64,000 nt of DNA from assembly GCA_963932465.1 (NCBI GenBank), contig OZ010793.1, positions 365,208,459 to 365,272,458 on the forward strand, in the 5' to 3' direction. Position numbers and translations under genes: made by a program. Numbering within the stretch: position 1 is the stretch's first letter; each line of letters opens with the position of its first letter. A model generated the notes under the pieces. That model was not told the DNA's origin. It did not search any database and saw nothing but the letters and a program-made list of their open reading frames with translations. Of the stretch, positions 32,943-44,939 are shown one piece after another. The DNA is from Maratus speciosus. Its lineage: Eukaryota; Arthropoda; Arachnida; Araneae; Salticidae.

Positions 32943-34455
32943 TTACAGTGCCTAGAATAAGTAGCGTGGAAATCTGTTATCCAAACAGCGCTAAAAAGTT
33001 GTATCCCTTAAATGTGCAATGAGGCTAAAATCCAAACTAGTATGTTGTGGCCATCACAAAACTTTCTTCTATATAAATCACGTCAATTAAATCATTTAAA
33101 TAGTAAAAGAAATTACTTCAATTTAGAACCAATTCGTATGAAAGTATACCTGAATTTGAAGTTTGATGAAAATTCGTGCATTACTTATTGAGATAGAGCT
33201 GTAGGGGAAATTCTGAAAAATGCAGCATAGCAGCGCCACCCGTTGAGCGATTTGCACCAAAATACAAACAGCACTAATTCATATTAAGGTATACCGGAAT
33301 CTGAAGTTTGATGAAAATTGGTGCATTAGTTCCGGAGCTAGAGCTATTGTGGAAATCACAAAAAATGCAGCACAGCAGCGCCACCTGTTGAGCGATTTAC
33401 ACGAAAAGGTACAAAACATCAATTCATGTCAAGGACTAACTGAATCTGAAGTTTGATGAAAATCCGTGCATTAGTTCTGGACATTGAGCTATTGTAGAAA
33501 TCGTGAAAAATGCTGCATAGCAGCGCCACCTGTTGAGCGATTTACACCAAAACATAAACAGGACTAATTCATATCCAGGTATACCTGAATCTGAAGTTTG
33601 TTGAAAACCCAAGCATTAGTTCTTGAGATAGAGCTATTGCGGAAATCTCAAAAAATACAGCATAGCAGCGCCACCTGTTGAGCGATTTACAACACAAGGG
33701 GCAAAACGTCAATTCATGTCAAGCACTAACTGAATCTGAAGTTTGATGAAAATCCGTGCATTATTTCTTGAGATTGAGCTATTACGAAAATCGTGTAAAT
33801 GCAGCATAGCAGCGCCATCCTTTGGGCGATTTGCACCAAAACGTTACCAGCACCAATTCATATCAAGGATTAACGGAATCTGAAGTTTTATAAAAATCCG
33901 TGCATTAGTTCTTGAGATAGAGCTTTTGCGGAAATCCTGCAAAATGCTACATAGCAGCGCCACCTGCAGGGCGATTTACACCAAAACCTAATCAGCATAA
34001 ATCTATATCAGGGACTACCTGAATATAAATTTTTATTAAATTCCGTGCATTAGTTCTTGAGATAGAGCGCCCACAAAATTTGTGTCACATGCAGACGGAC
34101 AGACAGACAGACATTTTGTAAAAACATGTTTTTTGGAATCTCTGACCCATAAAACGTGTAAATCCGTCAAAAACTGGAATTCGAAAATTTTCATGAAACC
34201 AATACTTTCTTCTTTTCAAGATAGAAGAAAGTAAAAACCGAGCGCAGCGACATCTGTGATATATTTTCAAATTTTAATGTAAACATCGTTTTATTACAGC
34301 GTCTAGTGCAAATCGTCGTGGAGTTTAAGAAATTATCCTCCAGATGTCGCTGTGATCGACTCTTTGGATTTCCGCATCGTGTAACATTTAAGGGATACAA
34401 TATTTTAGCACTTTTTTAAGTATTACTGGGATACCGATTTCAACACTATGTATTC
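32943..34455. mobile_element. MITE interrupted by a tandem-array element
   Basis: The outer ends (GTGCCTAGAATAAGTAGCGT near 32950 and the reverse partner near 34440) belong to the family of the intact 294-bp MITE at 34943-35236. They share TTGTATCCCTTAAATGTGCA and GCAGCGACATCTG. Between its halves lies the tandem-repeat element at 33033-34237. Confidence 0.7.
33033..34237 (+). mobile_element. 145-bp tandem-repeat element with 3' hairpin (family 2), copy 1
   Basis: It starts CAAACTAGTATGTTG...CCATCACAAAACTTTC. Then follow six monomers whose marker GCGCCACC (GCGCCATC in one) falls at 33233, 33378, 33523, 33668, 33812 and 33957, a strict 144-145-base period. The tail has GACGGACAGACAGACAGAC (34096 on), CATTTTGTAAAAACATGTTT and a terminal hairpin ACTTTCTTCT/AGAAGAAAGT followed by A-rich sequence. 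A second copy lies at 49727-53675. Monomers plus 3' hairpin resemble HINE/DINE-1-type Helitron relatives. Confidence 0.75.
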
Positions 34456-34942
34456 TAGTCGTTATAGCCGGGTTCACCATTATCAGATTCAAACTCAACA
34501 TCCATTCATCACCGCTCATTTCAGACTCTGTTACGGCCTTTATGTCTACAGTTTATTTATTGAAACATGGCGCGGTTTTTGCTAACATCTTCCTTTTTGG
34601 GTTTTTACTGAAGGGGGAGTACTTTTGGCTACACATAGGAAGGCACATTACTATACACTGACATATAGAGTAACTTCGCTGTGCTCTGACATATGGAAGC
34701 ACTTTGCCACGCTGTGATGTATAAGGGCATCTTACTAGTGGATTGTCAGCTTTTCTGCACCCTTCTTCCGATGTCCGCAGGTTACTGTGTGGACTTAAGA
34801 TTTGCTGGATGTGGTGACTTTCCGAAGGGCGGGATCTTACCTGGATAAGTTGCCGCTTTCAGAAAACCTGAAGATCCACAACGATAGGTAAACCGACGTC
34901 AGAAGTGTGTCTGGAAAAGTTGACAATCCAACAGCAGAGTTA
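34456..34942. other. Unassigned intronic sequence
   Basis: Mixed-composition sequence with phrases such as ACATATAGAGTAACTTCGC and ACATATGGAAGCACTTTG that may be remnants of a ~30-base local repeat (34650-34740). Similar phrases (AGTGCCCTTAAACATATGAG, AAAGTGCCCTCATGAG) continue at 35236-35345 after the MITE. No gene. Confidence 0.45.
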
Positions 34943-35236
34943 TAGCGACTAGAATATATAGTGCGGAAATGCCTGTAATACTTAAAAAAGCGCTAAAATA
35001 TTGTATCCCTTAAATGTGCAACGATGCTGCAGAAATATAGATTGCAGCGACATCTGCAGGATTTAATCTGAAACTGCAAGAATATTGCTAGTCTATACAA
35101 TGTAACACGGAAATCCCGCAGATGTCGCTGCGATCGACTCTTTGGATTTCAGCAGTATCGTCGCACATTTAAGGGATACAATTTTTTAGCATTGCTTTGA
35201 TAGCCTATTTCCACACTATGTATTCTAGACGCTGTA
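34943..35236. mobile_element. Palindromic MITE, 294 bp, intact copy
   Basis: Ends ATAGCGACTAGAATATATAG and (reverse complement of right) ACAGCGTCTAGAATACATAG. Arms of about 110 bases share TTGTATCCCTTAAATGTGC and GCAGCGACATCTGC. It is the reference for the split copy at 32943-34455. Confidence 0.8.
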
Positions 35237-36224
35237 GCAAAGTGCCCTTAAACATATGAGCTCAGAAAAGTGCCCTCATGAGTCAGTGCACATAGCAAAG
35301 GTCTCCAATATGTCTCTGCATCGTAAAATGCCTTCTTATGTGTAGCGGTACACTCAGGGTTGTGCAAAATTTTAATTAGATTAACGATTGAAAGTTAACG
35401 ATTATTTTTTTAATCATGATTAAAGATAGACCGATTAAGCTTAGTTTCAATCCAACTCATAGACTAACGATCAGTGATTATTTTAATGTAATCAATGCTT
35501 TGATTACGATTAAATCAATTCAAACCTACTCATAGACTACTGACCAGTGATTATTTGGTTGTAATCGTTTGCTTTTTTACGATTAAATCCATTCTTAATC
35601 TAAATAGTCAATCTAATTAGTCAATCTAATGAAGGATTTATGATTGAAAACTTCATGTATTGTTCTGGCTTTGGGGCCTTTATTTTATCTTTTTTTCAAG
35701 CATCTTCTGGTTTAATCACCCTTGATCGCTGCTAAGGTCATGCATCGGGTCTTGTCTTGGATAGGGTTGGTTCTCTTTAAATATTTTGGATTTGTTTCGG
35801 TTTCGAGTAGGTTTTGACTCTTTCTGGTCGGGCTCGGTATGACTTCATTTATTTTTAAGTTCTGAATATTTTTTGAATGAAGAAAACTGTATATAAATAC
35901 AATGAAGCCAAGGCAGGCCAGTCACTATTTTATTTAGTCTTAATAATGTTGTCCTACATCGTAATTTTTTCTCGTAATTCTCTTATTGAGTCACTTTTAT
36001 TCACGACACCGGCTCTATAACAGTTGATACTTACAACTTGTTGTAAAGGTTATCTAAATAATACTAGATGATTAATAATTAAATACTAAGCATTGATTAA
36101 AAAACAGAAAAATAATAAGTAATAAAAACTTCTTAAATTTAAGTTTTTGACCTTATCCAACATTCCACATTCCAAGAGTACACAAAGGAGTACAAAAAAC
36201 TAAAGAAGGACAGGCAAATATTAA

Positions 36225-37182
36225 CCTTTAACTCAAGTTATCGGTTTCACAGACCACTGCTTTTTCAATTTTTATAGTTTAACTTGTAACTTTCAGTTTA
36301 ACTGCAAATATCACCGAAATTTTGCTTCGTTTGGAACTTTATACGGAGCGTGTTCAGAAGTGCACTTCGCGCCGCGCGCGCGCTCAGAAGTTTATGCCAT
36401 GGAGTAGGTATTATCGAAGAAAGGAATTTTAACATAATTCAATTATTTCATTATTTTTATGGTTCAAAAAAGGTAAAACCAACGACTATATTTCTTTATT
36501 CTTCCAAAACATGGTTTTCGTAACAGGAATACATGCCTATGTTCACTCAGATAAAATCTAAAATAGTCGGGAAAACCATCACGTGACCTTCTTTATCTAC
36601 TTTAGCCCATTTGGCATTTAAAATTAGTTAACCAACCGCGCGCAAACTCCGCGCGAGCTGCTCAAAAAAATTGTGTGGGCGATTTGATCACGTGATTGTG
36701 CGTTTTCTGCTTATGTGTTATTGGTTGTGCTTTGTTTGGTAGGTTGATTGATACAATTTAAGAATTCAACTGGTGATCTAAAACTGGATGGATTTCAATG
36801 GAATTTGCACTGTTAGTTAGACAGTTTTTCAGAGAAGGTTTTAATATATATATTTCTTATTTTATGATTGCATATTTCAATACCGTGTGGATAACAGACC
36901 AAAATACATCATCAAACATGAGAAATAAATGGCATTCAAAATTCTGTTAGTATAAGCAAAATACTTATTTATACTTTCAGTAGAAAATTTATAAACATTC
37001 TGATCATACTTTATTCACTACAAAACTAGACAGCAGACCTATATATTTTATCTCTTTAAAAAATATATGTACAGGTATTTTTAGTTAAAATAATCTACAA
37101 CTATTACATTTTATTTTTATAATGTTCAAAGTAAAATATGATTTCCAGCCTAGTCTCGATAAAAATTCACTCGTAAAGTACT

Positions 37183-37217
<35 letters not shown>

Positions 37218-37952
37218 AGGAATTATCCTACATGCGATATATATTATTTTTTCATTTGGATTTGCTTAATGTTTATATCATTATACATATACATACTTAG
37301 AAACGAAACTTTGAATATTTAAAAGGTGTTCAGATGTAAAACTTTCATCTCGAAATACCTCATTTTCTCACATTTAAATAAGTATTTTATTATTATAATA
37401 AAAATACACGTGCCTCTGTATAATAAAAATAAAAAATATATCTTCATCAAAAATATCTTATTCATTATGAAAAATATAAAACAACCAATAAACAAAACAA
37501 AAAAAATTTGTAACACAAAGTGGTCTCGGAAGGATTCGAACCCAGAATCCCTGGTCTCGAGTTCACTGCCTTATCCATTCGGCCATCTGGCACACGATGC
37601 TTCTGTATCAAAATATCTTTATAATTAGCACCTTAATTAATCAAATCCATGATCTGTTCCTGAACACACTACGTGCCTACCTGTACACTACCTGAACACA
37701 CTACATCCATGATATGGACCCACTCCATGTTCCTTACTCCTGAGCTCGCGCGCGCTGCGCGCGTGCTTCTTCTCACTGTCACCAGAGACTTTGGAATAAG
37801 GGAATTTTAATTGTAACAGTACTGCACAAAAAGTTTAGTACATAAACACTATCCTGAAATTTAATCGCATGTTTTATTCATCTTTCGATAGAGCGGTCTC
37901 ACAGACCACTTCACAGTAGTTAAGTGGCAATTTATGTGACATCAGTTAAAGG
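36225..37952. mobile_element. piggyBac-like element, 1.7 kb
   Basis: Ends CCTTTAACTCAAG and (reverse complement of right) CCTTTAACTGATG, with TTAA on both sides (36221-36224, 37953-37956). An inner inverted motif CACAGACCACT recurs near both ends (36249 and 37899). GC-rich alternating CG stretches (near 36368-36385 and 37745-37762) and an A-run (37184-37214) lie inside. No transposase frame was recognised. Confidence 0.75.
37520..37593 (-). repeat. tRNA-Ser-like sequence (74 nt), probably pseudogene
   Basis: On the minus strand: A box TGGCCGAATGGATAAGGC, an anticodon-arm-like ACTCGAGAC placing CGA, and B box GGTTCGAATCC. That combination resembles tRNA-Ser(CGA). Only the outermost GTG/CAC of the acceptor stem pairs, and the long variable arm typical of Ser is missing. 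It lies inside a piggyBac-like element. It is likely a tRNA pseudogene or SINE head. The open frame at 37326-37628 reads through it antisense and is not a gene. Confidence 0.55.
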
Positions 37953-38509
37953 TTAATTCAATATTACTTTGGCGAGAATGGGGGGAGATGCAAAGCATCC
38001 CGTTTGATTTATTCTTACACTTTTATGATGTGAAGCGGACATCAAACTGTTTCATTTTGCTTTTACGATAGACGTTCTTCATCAGTTTGTTACAAGTTTA
38101 TTTTTATGATATAAGCATAATTTTGTATGTTACCGTTATGTCGTATGTTTAGCGTAAATTAGTACATTTATTAAACGCAATTTGCAGCTGCAAATCAGTT
38201 ATCTGATACAGAATCTTTTGTTTTTCTTTCAATTCTTTAAACTGTTTAAAAATTGTCTAAACATATGTAAATGTGCACTGTAAAAATATTTATAGATAAT
38301 TTTCTTTATATTTAATTAGATTAAAATTCCAACAAAAAATATATATATGTATATATATATATTTTTTTTTTTTGTTTCAAAGTTTAAATGAGTTGCAATT
38401 AAGGGAAATACACTTGGTACACAAATCTTAAGATTTTATTTTATTCATTAACATTGTTTAATTCAGGCACTTTTCTCCGGGAGGGATTTTTGTGGCTCCG
38501 GAGGAGGCG

Positions 38510-38541
38510 GGTGTGTGTGTGTGTGTGTGTGGGGGGGGGGA
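38510..38541 (+). repeat. (GT)n followed by G-run
   Basis: Eleven or so GT units pass directly into a G homopolymer. A second G-run lies at 38613-38626. Confidence 0.85.
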
Positions 38542-38812
38542 TTTCACTTTTTGACCATTGTAAATACAAAATCTCAAATCATCCGGGAGGTGACATGTCA
38601 CCGCTCCAAGGGAGGGGGGGGGGGGGTCATTAAGTATGGTTAAATATAGATATTTTTTTTCTTTTCCGTTAGGAGTTTCTACACTAGAAACTTATAAAAA
38701 AGTTGAGTTGAATCTTTTCTATTTTTAATTTGAAAATTACTGCCATTCAAGAAGGAACAAAAAATACATTTTTATGAAATTTTCTTATTTCCCGTTAAAA
38801 GGCTCTTTTTCT

Positions 38813-39454
38813 CAGTGGTGTAGTCGAGGGGGGACGCGGGCGGACGGCGTCCCCTCACTTTTTTATTTTATCTCAAACGTCCCCTTTCTTTTTATTTTCA
38901 AGAGGAACGCTGGGAACCTGGAGGAAGCAGATTTTCCAAACCTATTATTATTTTTTAAAGGATAAACTCTCTAATAACCTAACAATCTAAAAAATAAAAG
39001 CATTGAAATTTTTATCTTCCAACAAAATTGAAAAGTTTAATAAATTATAACGTGTTAAATATATCGAAAATGACGCGTGATATTTAGATTCGTTACTTGA
39101 GTTCGTTGAGTTCTTTGCTAGAATAGTTCAATTAAAATCATAATGAAACCGTGATTTTAAAACTTTTCTTTCTTTTTTTTTTTTTTTTTTTTTTTTTGTA
39201 TTTCACTTTTTTAGAATTCAAATCTTTAAAAAACATTCGCATATTGCACTTACATGTTAGACATAATCTATTTTGATAAATGTGATTTTTGGAAGTTTAA
39301 ATTTAATTTAAACTAAGTTTAATTTTTTAATTACTTTTCTCGGCAACTCAAGATGGAAGACAAGATTTAAAAACAAGTTTGACCCATGTGACACGGACCT
39401 TATGTTCAGGACTATAAGCGTCCCCCCACTTTATTTTCCAGGACTACACCACTG
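38813..39454. mobile_element. hAT MITE, 642 bp
   Basis: Ends CAGTGGTGTAGTCGAGGGGG and (reverse complement of right) CAGTGGTGTAGTCCTGGAAA, with an exact 8-bp duplication CTTTTTCT (38805-38812, 39455-39462). GCGTCCCC words near both ends. Nested in the 5.1-kb hAT. Confidence 0.9.
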
Positions 39455-39959
39455 CTTTTTCTCCCACAGCTTTTTATATTTCAATTTTAAAAAAGTGTAA
39501 AGCGCATATATTTTTGTCTTGAAAGTAGCAACCGTGTATAATTTCAAGTTTGTATCCTTAATATTTCCACAAAAATCGTAATTTTAAACTTTTTTTTAAC
39601 GCCTTTCGTCATTCATTTAAATCTTTTAAATATCTAAACTTTTTTAACTGTTCTGTGAGACTAGTCTTAAAAGTAACATCCACATCAAATTAATTTTTTT
39701 TCCTTAACAATTCCATTGAAATCGTAATTTAGGACGTTTTTAGAACACTTCTTGCTGATTTCACAGTTTTAATTTTCGATTTTTTTAGAAACTGTACTTA
39801 CATAGCATTTAAAACTTTTAAGTAATTACCATCACTCAAATTTCAAGTTTCTCTCCCCATCGATATAATAAAAATCGCAATTTCAAAACTTTTTCGCTTC
39901 TGCATCCATTGAAGGTAGTGGCACCGACATGAAGTACAGTCTATGAGGAAGCAGTATGA

Positions 39960-39985
39960 GGCGATAGTCCCTAGGGACTATCGCC
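39960..39985. repeat. Perfect 26-bp palindrome
   Basis: GGCGATAGTCCCT followed at once by its exact reverse complement, with no loop. It is unlike its AT-rich surroundings. The origin is unknown. Confidence 0.95.
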
Positions 39986-40465
39986 ATCGATTTGTGACTA
40001 TTAAATGATTGATAATATTGCTACTATTTGCCTAAAATAATTATAAAAGAATATATCAATTTTATTAAGCGCGTTTCAATTGCCCCTAATCCCCCCTAAA
40101 TAATTTAAACATATTGACCTCGGTTTATATGAATAATTTTGTGTGACACTGTATAATCAATAAGGAAAATCGTATAGTGACTCTTAAAAAGAATTTCGTA
40201 GCAATGAAAGCGAATTTAAGAAAGTAAACAGGGCAGTCATATTTAATTTTTATCTATGTAATTAATGATTAAATTAATCACGATTAAATTAATCAAGATT
40301 GAATTCATGCAGATTGAAAAAATCATAAAAAAACTTTTTAAAGAGCAATTACTTTTTCAATTTCAATCATGATAAATTGAATTAGGCGTCAATTTCGTAT
40401 GATTGAATCATTAATCGACTAATCAATCGATTAAAAAAGTAATCGATTAATGCCAACCCTGGGTA

Positions 40466-40625
40466 CACTGTTAAATATATCGTGAAAAATTACCTCTGTT
40501 TTTAAAGGCTCTCTATTTTCTGACCAATGAGAAGGCTACATAAACATGTATGAAGCGTTCTCATTGGTCTGAAAATAGATAGCCTTGCAAAACAGAGTTA
40601 ATTTTTCACGATATTTTTAACAGCG
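40466..40625. mobile_element. MITE, 160 bp
   Basis: Left end CACTGTTAAATATATCGTGA and reverse-complemented right end CGCTGTTAAAAATATCGTGA, with TA on both sides (40464-40465, 40626-40627). Arms share GACCAATGAGAA. Its first four bases are part of the target-site duplication of the neighbouring hAT, so it was there first. Confidence 0.88.
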
Positions 40626-40663
40626 TACTGTCTGCAGTTATCAGCTTCGAACTAAACATACAA

Positions 40664-40886
40664 GGAGGATATTCCATCTACGTTATAATCACGTGGTCAA
40701 GGTAAAAACTTCTAGCGTAAAGAAGGGAAGACTCAGTAGACGGAATGTAAATCCCCGCCAGCCAGTGAAACAGTTCATGCGGAAAGCAGTAGTAGCCTCC
40801 CTTCTTATCAGTTAAAAATTCTTTGGGTAAATTACCAGTATCACGTGACTTTTTTCAGCCTCGAACCCAGATTTTGAATATAGTCC
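40664..40886. mobile_element. MITE, ~220 bp, copy B
   Basis: GGAGGATATTCCATCT start, shared interior with 31962-32182, right end decayed (GAATATAGTCC). Confidence 0.7.
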
Positions 40887-40984
40887 ATTACTGTCGCTCA
40901 TTTCCGAAGTCGTTACCGCCTGAGTATAGGGAATCATGATACGAGAGTGGCGACATACGAGGCATAAAATTGATTGGTTGATAC

Positions 40985-42317
40985 CAGGGTTCGTTGATAT
41001 ATATTTTGATATATATCCGATATTTATTTTTAAAATATCAAGATTTTTGATATTTTCGATATTTTCAAATTCTTGACATTTATTTTCAAAATATCAAGAT
41101 GTTTGATATTTTGTTTATTTGATATTTATTTTCAGAATATCACCGTGCAAGGAAATTTTGATATTTTTCACATTCAAAGCAAGTGTAAATGAAATTTCCA
41201 CCTGTTATTGACTGTGTCATTCTGTAGATAATGAATTTTTGCCTCTGGCAGTGACTTTTTTAGGAAAAGAAGAAAACCAATCTTTTCCAAGCTTTATGTT
41301 TCAAACTTTTATTTTTAAATGTAGAACTAATAATTATGTTAGACAATTAATTCAGAACAGCCATTGAAAGATAAAACGTAATTTTGAAAATCATTTATAT
41401 GCAGCGAGGGTTCATTGATATATATCAATGGATATATATCCAATATTTATTTTCAAAATATCAAGATTTTTGATATTTTCATATTACTTGATATTTATTT
41501 TCAGTGTATCAAGATGTTTCATATTTTTTGCATTTGATATTTATTTTCAAAATATGAATGTGTGCAAGATATTTTTGATATTTTCAGTCGCAATTCGTAA
41601 TATTTCAGTGTAAATGAAATAAATTTTCAACTGTTATTTGACTGTGAATCTGTAGATAAAGAACTTGTCTCTTCTGGATGTGACTTTTTTAGCCAAAAAG
41701 GAAAACAAATATATTTTTCAAACTTTAGATTTGAAGCATTTTTTTTTAAATGTTGAACTAATAATTGTGTGGGACATAATTAATTCAGAACAACCATTGA
41801 CAGATAAACTGACTAATTAAATAAGCAATTATATACAGCTTCATTAGAAAAGAATCTTTTCTCAAATTTTGGTTCAGTTGAGTTTGAACTATATAGCATG
41901 TTAGGAAATACGAAATAAAATATTTTATACTTACATTTATGTTAAAACTTTTCAATTAAAAAAACTTTTTATGTATTTAAAATTTTGTTTTTGAAATATC
42001 TGATTTTTTTATACTTGATCTTGATACTGAATCCTATAGTTAGTTTTTTTTATAAGTGTATAAATCAAATTGTTACTGTTTTCAATTATTTCATCTTCAA
42101 TTTTGTTCTAAGTGAAAAAAAAAAAAAAATGCATTTTTAGAATATTCTTTGATTAAGATTTGATGTTAAGTGCAGTATATTTTAGTTCTAATCTATATTA
42201 TGCTCAAAAACATTTATTATCAGCGGTAAGTTGGCTGCTTTGAAAATATCGGATATATATCGAAAATATCGGATATTTTTGATATTTTCGAAAATATCAT
42301 GATATTTACGAACCCTG
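40985..42317. mobile_element. hAT element of GATATTT repeats, 1.33 kb
   Basis: Ends CAGGGTTCGTTGATATATAT and (reverse complement of right) CAGGGTTCGTAAATATCATG, with an exact 8-bp duplication GTTGATAC (40977-40984, 42318-42325). The left 420 bases are duplicated in tandem (starts 40985 and about 41405). The interior is dominated by ATATCAAGATTTTTGATATT palindromic words. No coding remnant. Confidence 0.92.
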
Positions 42318-42325
42318 GTTGATAC

Positions 42326-42510
42326 GATTCTGGACAAAAGGCAATCGCAGTCATCTTGACGAGCCTGTCATTATCGCCAAGCTGATGCCTACCTCTCGTA
42401 TAAACGAACTTGTCCAAGCAAGTATCGTCGCATTCTGGAATAGAAAATGCTTAGTATTGCCATAGTTTGGACAAACACGTCTGTCTAAACATAATATGAG
42501 CATCGTTTGT
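42326..42510 (+). repeat. Segment paired with 32720-32910
   Basis: Same order of phrases as at 32720: GGACAAAAGGCAATCGC, GTCATTATCGCCAAG, TTCTGGAATAGAAAATGC, GGACAAACACGT. It was one segment with 40900-40984 before the hAT inserted. Confidence 0.6.
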
Positions 42511-42956
42511 CACAACATTCTTATAAAGGCACCCTACTTGAGCCAACAAGTGATGGAGTTTATTAGAAAAGAATACTGTAGAATTCTGAAGCAATTTGTA
42601 ACATCTGTGAAGATTCAATACAAAGGTTACTATATATTCTGCGTTTTGTTTCTAGTCAAGAGAATTCTACTAAATAATTATTCTTGAATGTAGACTGTTA
42701 TGAATGCAATTTATTTTTTTAAAACAACTATATTTTAAATACTAAATCCTAATAAAACCATATTTCTTATAATGAAAATACAAAGATTTTATTAAAAACT
42801 ATTTATTTTTAATGAATAATTTTGATGAATTATAATTTGTATTAGAAATTATTTATTTATTCAGCATATATTGGAATCAGGTTAGTTATGTGTTACTTTA
42901 TTAATAACTAAAAAGTAGAAAATAGAATATGCTTCAAAAAAAAAAAAAAAAAAAAA
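42511..42956. other. Unassigned intronic sequence
   Basis: AT-rich; ends in an A-run (42935-42956) beside the fold-back. No gene. Confidence 0.4.
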
Positions 42957-43584
42957 GCGCTAAAAAGAATTAATTTATTCTTTAAAATTCTCTAATGACA
43001 AAATATTTTCGAATAACTAAAAATCCGAAATCATGTGTCGGCATAAAAATGATAAATTTAATATGTACAATCTAATACCCACCAAACATGGATTTTCGAG
43101 AGAATATTTTTTTACAAGAGATGAATTTTCAGGCTTATCATTTAATTTACGGATGGATATATACATACAAAAAATAAGCAATTACTTTTTGAAGTTCGGT
43201 GCTAAATTACCTTAAGTACAGTAAGAACTGTGAATATGTTGTTCCTAGTACCATGAATAAAGTGATGATGGAAAAGATGATACAAAGACGGAAATAATAT
43301 TCAGCAAATTAGCTGCTTAATCATCATCGATTGGGTTTCTTTAGCATCGAACTTCAAAAAGTAATTGATTACTTTTTATATGTATATATCCGTAAATTAA
43401 ATGATAAGCCTGAAAATTCATCTCTTGTAAAAAATATTCTCTCGAAAATCCATGTTTGGTGGGTATTAGATTGTACATATTAAATTTATCATTTTTATGC
43501 TGACACATGATTTCGGATTTTTAGTTATTCGAAAATATTTTGTCATTAGAGAATTTTAAAGAATTATTTAATTCTTTTTAGCGC
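42957..43584. repeat. Fold-back element with ~245-bp near-identical arms
   Basis: Left arm 42957-43203 starts GCGCTAAAAAGAATTAA. Right arm 43343-43584 is its reverse complement with very few differences (for example GTGTCGGC against GTGTCAGC). The 139-base loop is unrelated. An A-run precedes the left arm and a T-run follows the right arm. The open frame at 43033-43215 lies in the left arm and shows no family features. High arm identity implies recent origin or ongoing conversion. Confidence 0.93.
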
Positions 43585-43904
43585 TTTTTTTTTTTAAAGT
43601 CGGTTAATATATATATTCTTTTTTAAGTATATTTTATAGAGAACTGAGGAGTTTTTGAAAGGTCAAAGTGACAAATTTGTGTGAATTAATGCCGCAGTCA
43701 ATGTATGTAATCTTAAAAGTTATTATAAAGCACACGGCATTTATTTTTTAATACGGCACGACACGGACAAAGCCATCAAAATACGATCTGTCCATATTAG
43801 AAAAGGATGTAATTAACCCTATTATAAAAAGAAGATTTATATTATTATTTATACAATATTTAGCTTTCAAGAACGAATTAATTGAATTGCCATACAAATC
43901 AATA

Positions 43905-43986
43905 GAAAATCTATGATCAGTTAACGAACAACTCGGTTAGCGAACACTGTTTTGGAACGGTTAAGTTCGTTAACCGATCATCCACT
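43905..43986. mobile_element. Transposon end fragment
   Basis: GTTCGTTAACCGATCATCCACTG-type end (43964-43986), the inverted counterpart of the end at 25819. Subterminal GTTAACGAAC and GGTTAGCGAACACTG repeats. The rest of the element is not identified. Confidence 0.45.
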
Positions 43987-44939
43987 GCAAAAAGTTTTGT
44001 AAACTTTTTATGGAACTGGTTTTATTTTTTATTTTTTTTTAATTGCATCGCACTTCTCATAAGTCCGATCCTGCTAAAATAATACATATAAGAATGTGTG
44101 GTCTTGGTCTATATTGTTTATTATCCGCACTTTGACCATGATCTAAAAGTAAAGCAACCACTCTGTTGCTAAAAAGAATGAAATAAGATAGATCATACAG
44201 TTTTGTTTGATAATAAATTGTAGATTATCGTACTTAATTAAGCATTTTAAGCCAAGATTTGAGCCATTGAATATTCTGTAACCAACTTAACTTTTTAACG
44301 TCCGATTAAATTTGAAATTAAAACATGATTACAAATGAATTACTTGTATCTGTTCGTACTTATGATCTATTGGAAATTCTCAATTTAAGACTTAGTTTGA
44401 AAGGTGAATGACCTTTATATGAATTAATGCGACAGGAGTACATTGCATTCAGTGCTTATCATCTTCCTGTTGCCGGGAGAAGAAATTGCCAGCTCAGGTT
44501 CTTTTTCTTATCACCCCTTTTATTGTGAATTTATAAAGTGTTTCAAGATAGGTATTAAGAATGCTTCAGGTGAAGCTAATCCTAGCTTTTTGCATGAACT
44601 GAAATAATTACATTTAAGAGATAGAAGAACGGGAGATAGAATATCATATTCAAGACAACTTTGGAAAATAACTTCGTGTATCTGAATCATTCCATATCTT
44701 TAGAGTTGTAAAATTCTTCCTATCCAAAAATTGTAACAAATATTTTGGACCCTTTGATTTTTTGGGGTCCTAATTGAAGAAATTGTACTTTTATATTAGC
44801 CGGGAACAAGTGATAATTCAACATATGTTGTTTACATCGCTTGTTCATATTGCATTTAAAATAGAACTTTTACTCATTTCACTTGGCAAAATAATAATAA
44901 ATGTATATATTTTTTCTGTTGTTAACATTCCTTTTTCTC
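43987..44939. other. Unassigned intronic sequence
   Basis: AT-rich, no gene or element ends recognised. It may be the body of the Helitron-like element ending at 45367. Confidence 0.4.

Larger units (their letters stand above)
35355..40461. mobile_element. Large hAT element, 5.1 kb, with nested insertions
   Basis: Ends CAGGGTTGTGC and (reverse complement of right) CAGGGTTGGCATTAATCG, with an exact 8-bp target-site duplication GGTACACT (35347-35354, 40462-40469). Both subterminal regions are made of ATTAATCGATT-like words (35365-35640 and 40255-40450). No transposase is recognisable. It has been invaded by a piggyBac-like element (36225-37952) and a smaller hAT (38813-39454). It landed on the left end of the MITE now at 40466. 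Confidence 0.9.

Noticed and set aside
33033..34237. CRISPR-like array
   Set aside because: The whole 145-bp unit is repeated, with no unique spacers. It is a tandem array in a eukaryotic intron.
37326..37628. 100-codon plus-strand frame
   Set aside because: Its recognisable part (RKDSNPESLVSSSLPYPFGH) is the antisense translation of a tRNA-like sequence.
43033..43215. 60-codon frame in the fold-back arm
   Set aside because: No partner coding signal; the mirrored arm shows no protein constraint in that frame.
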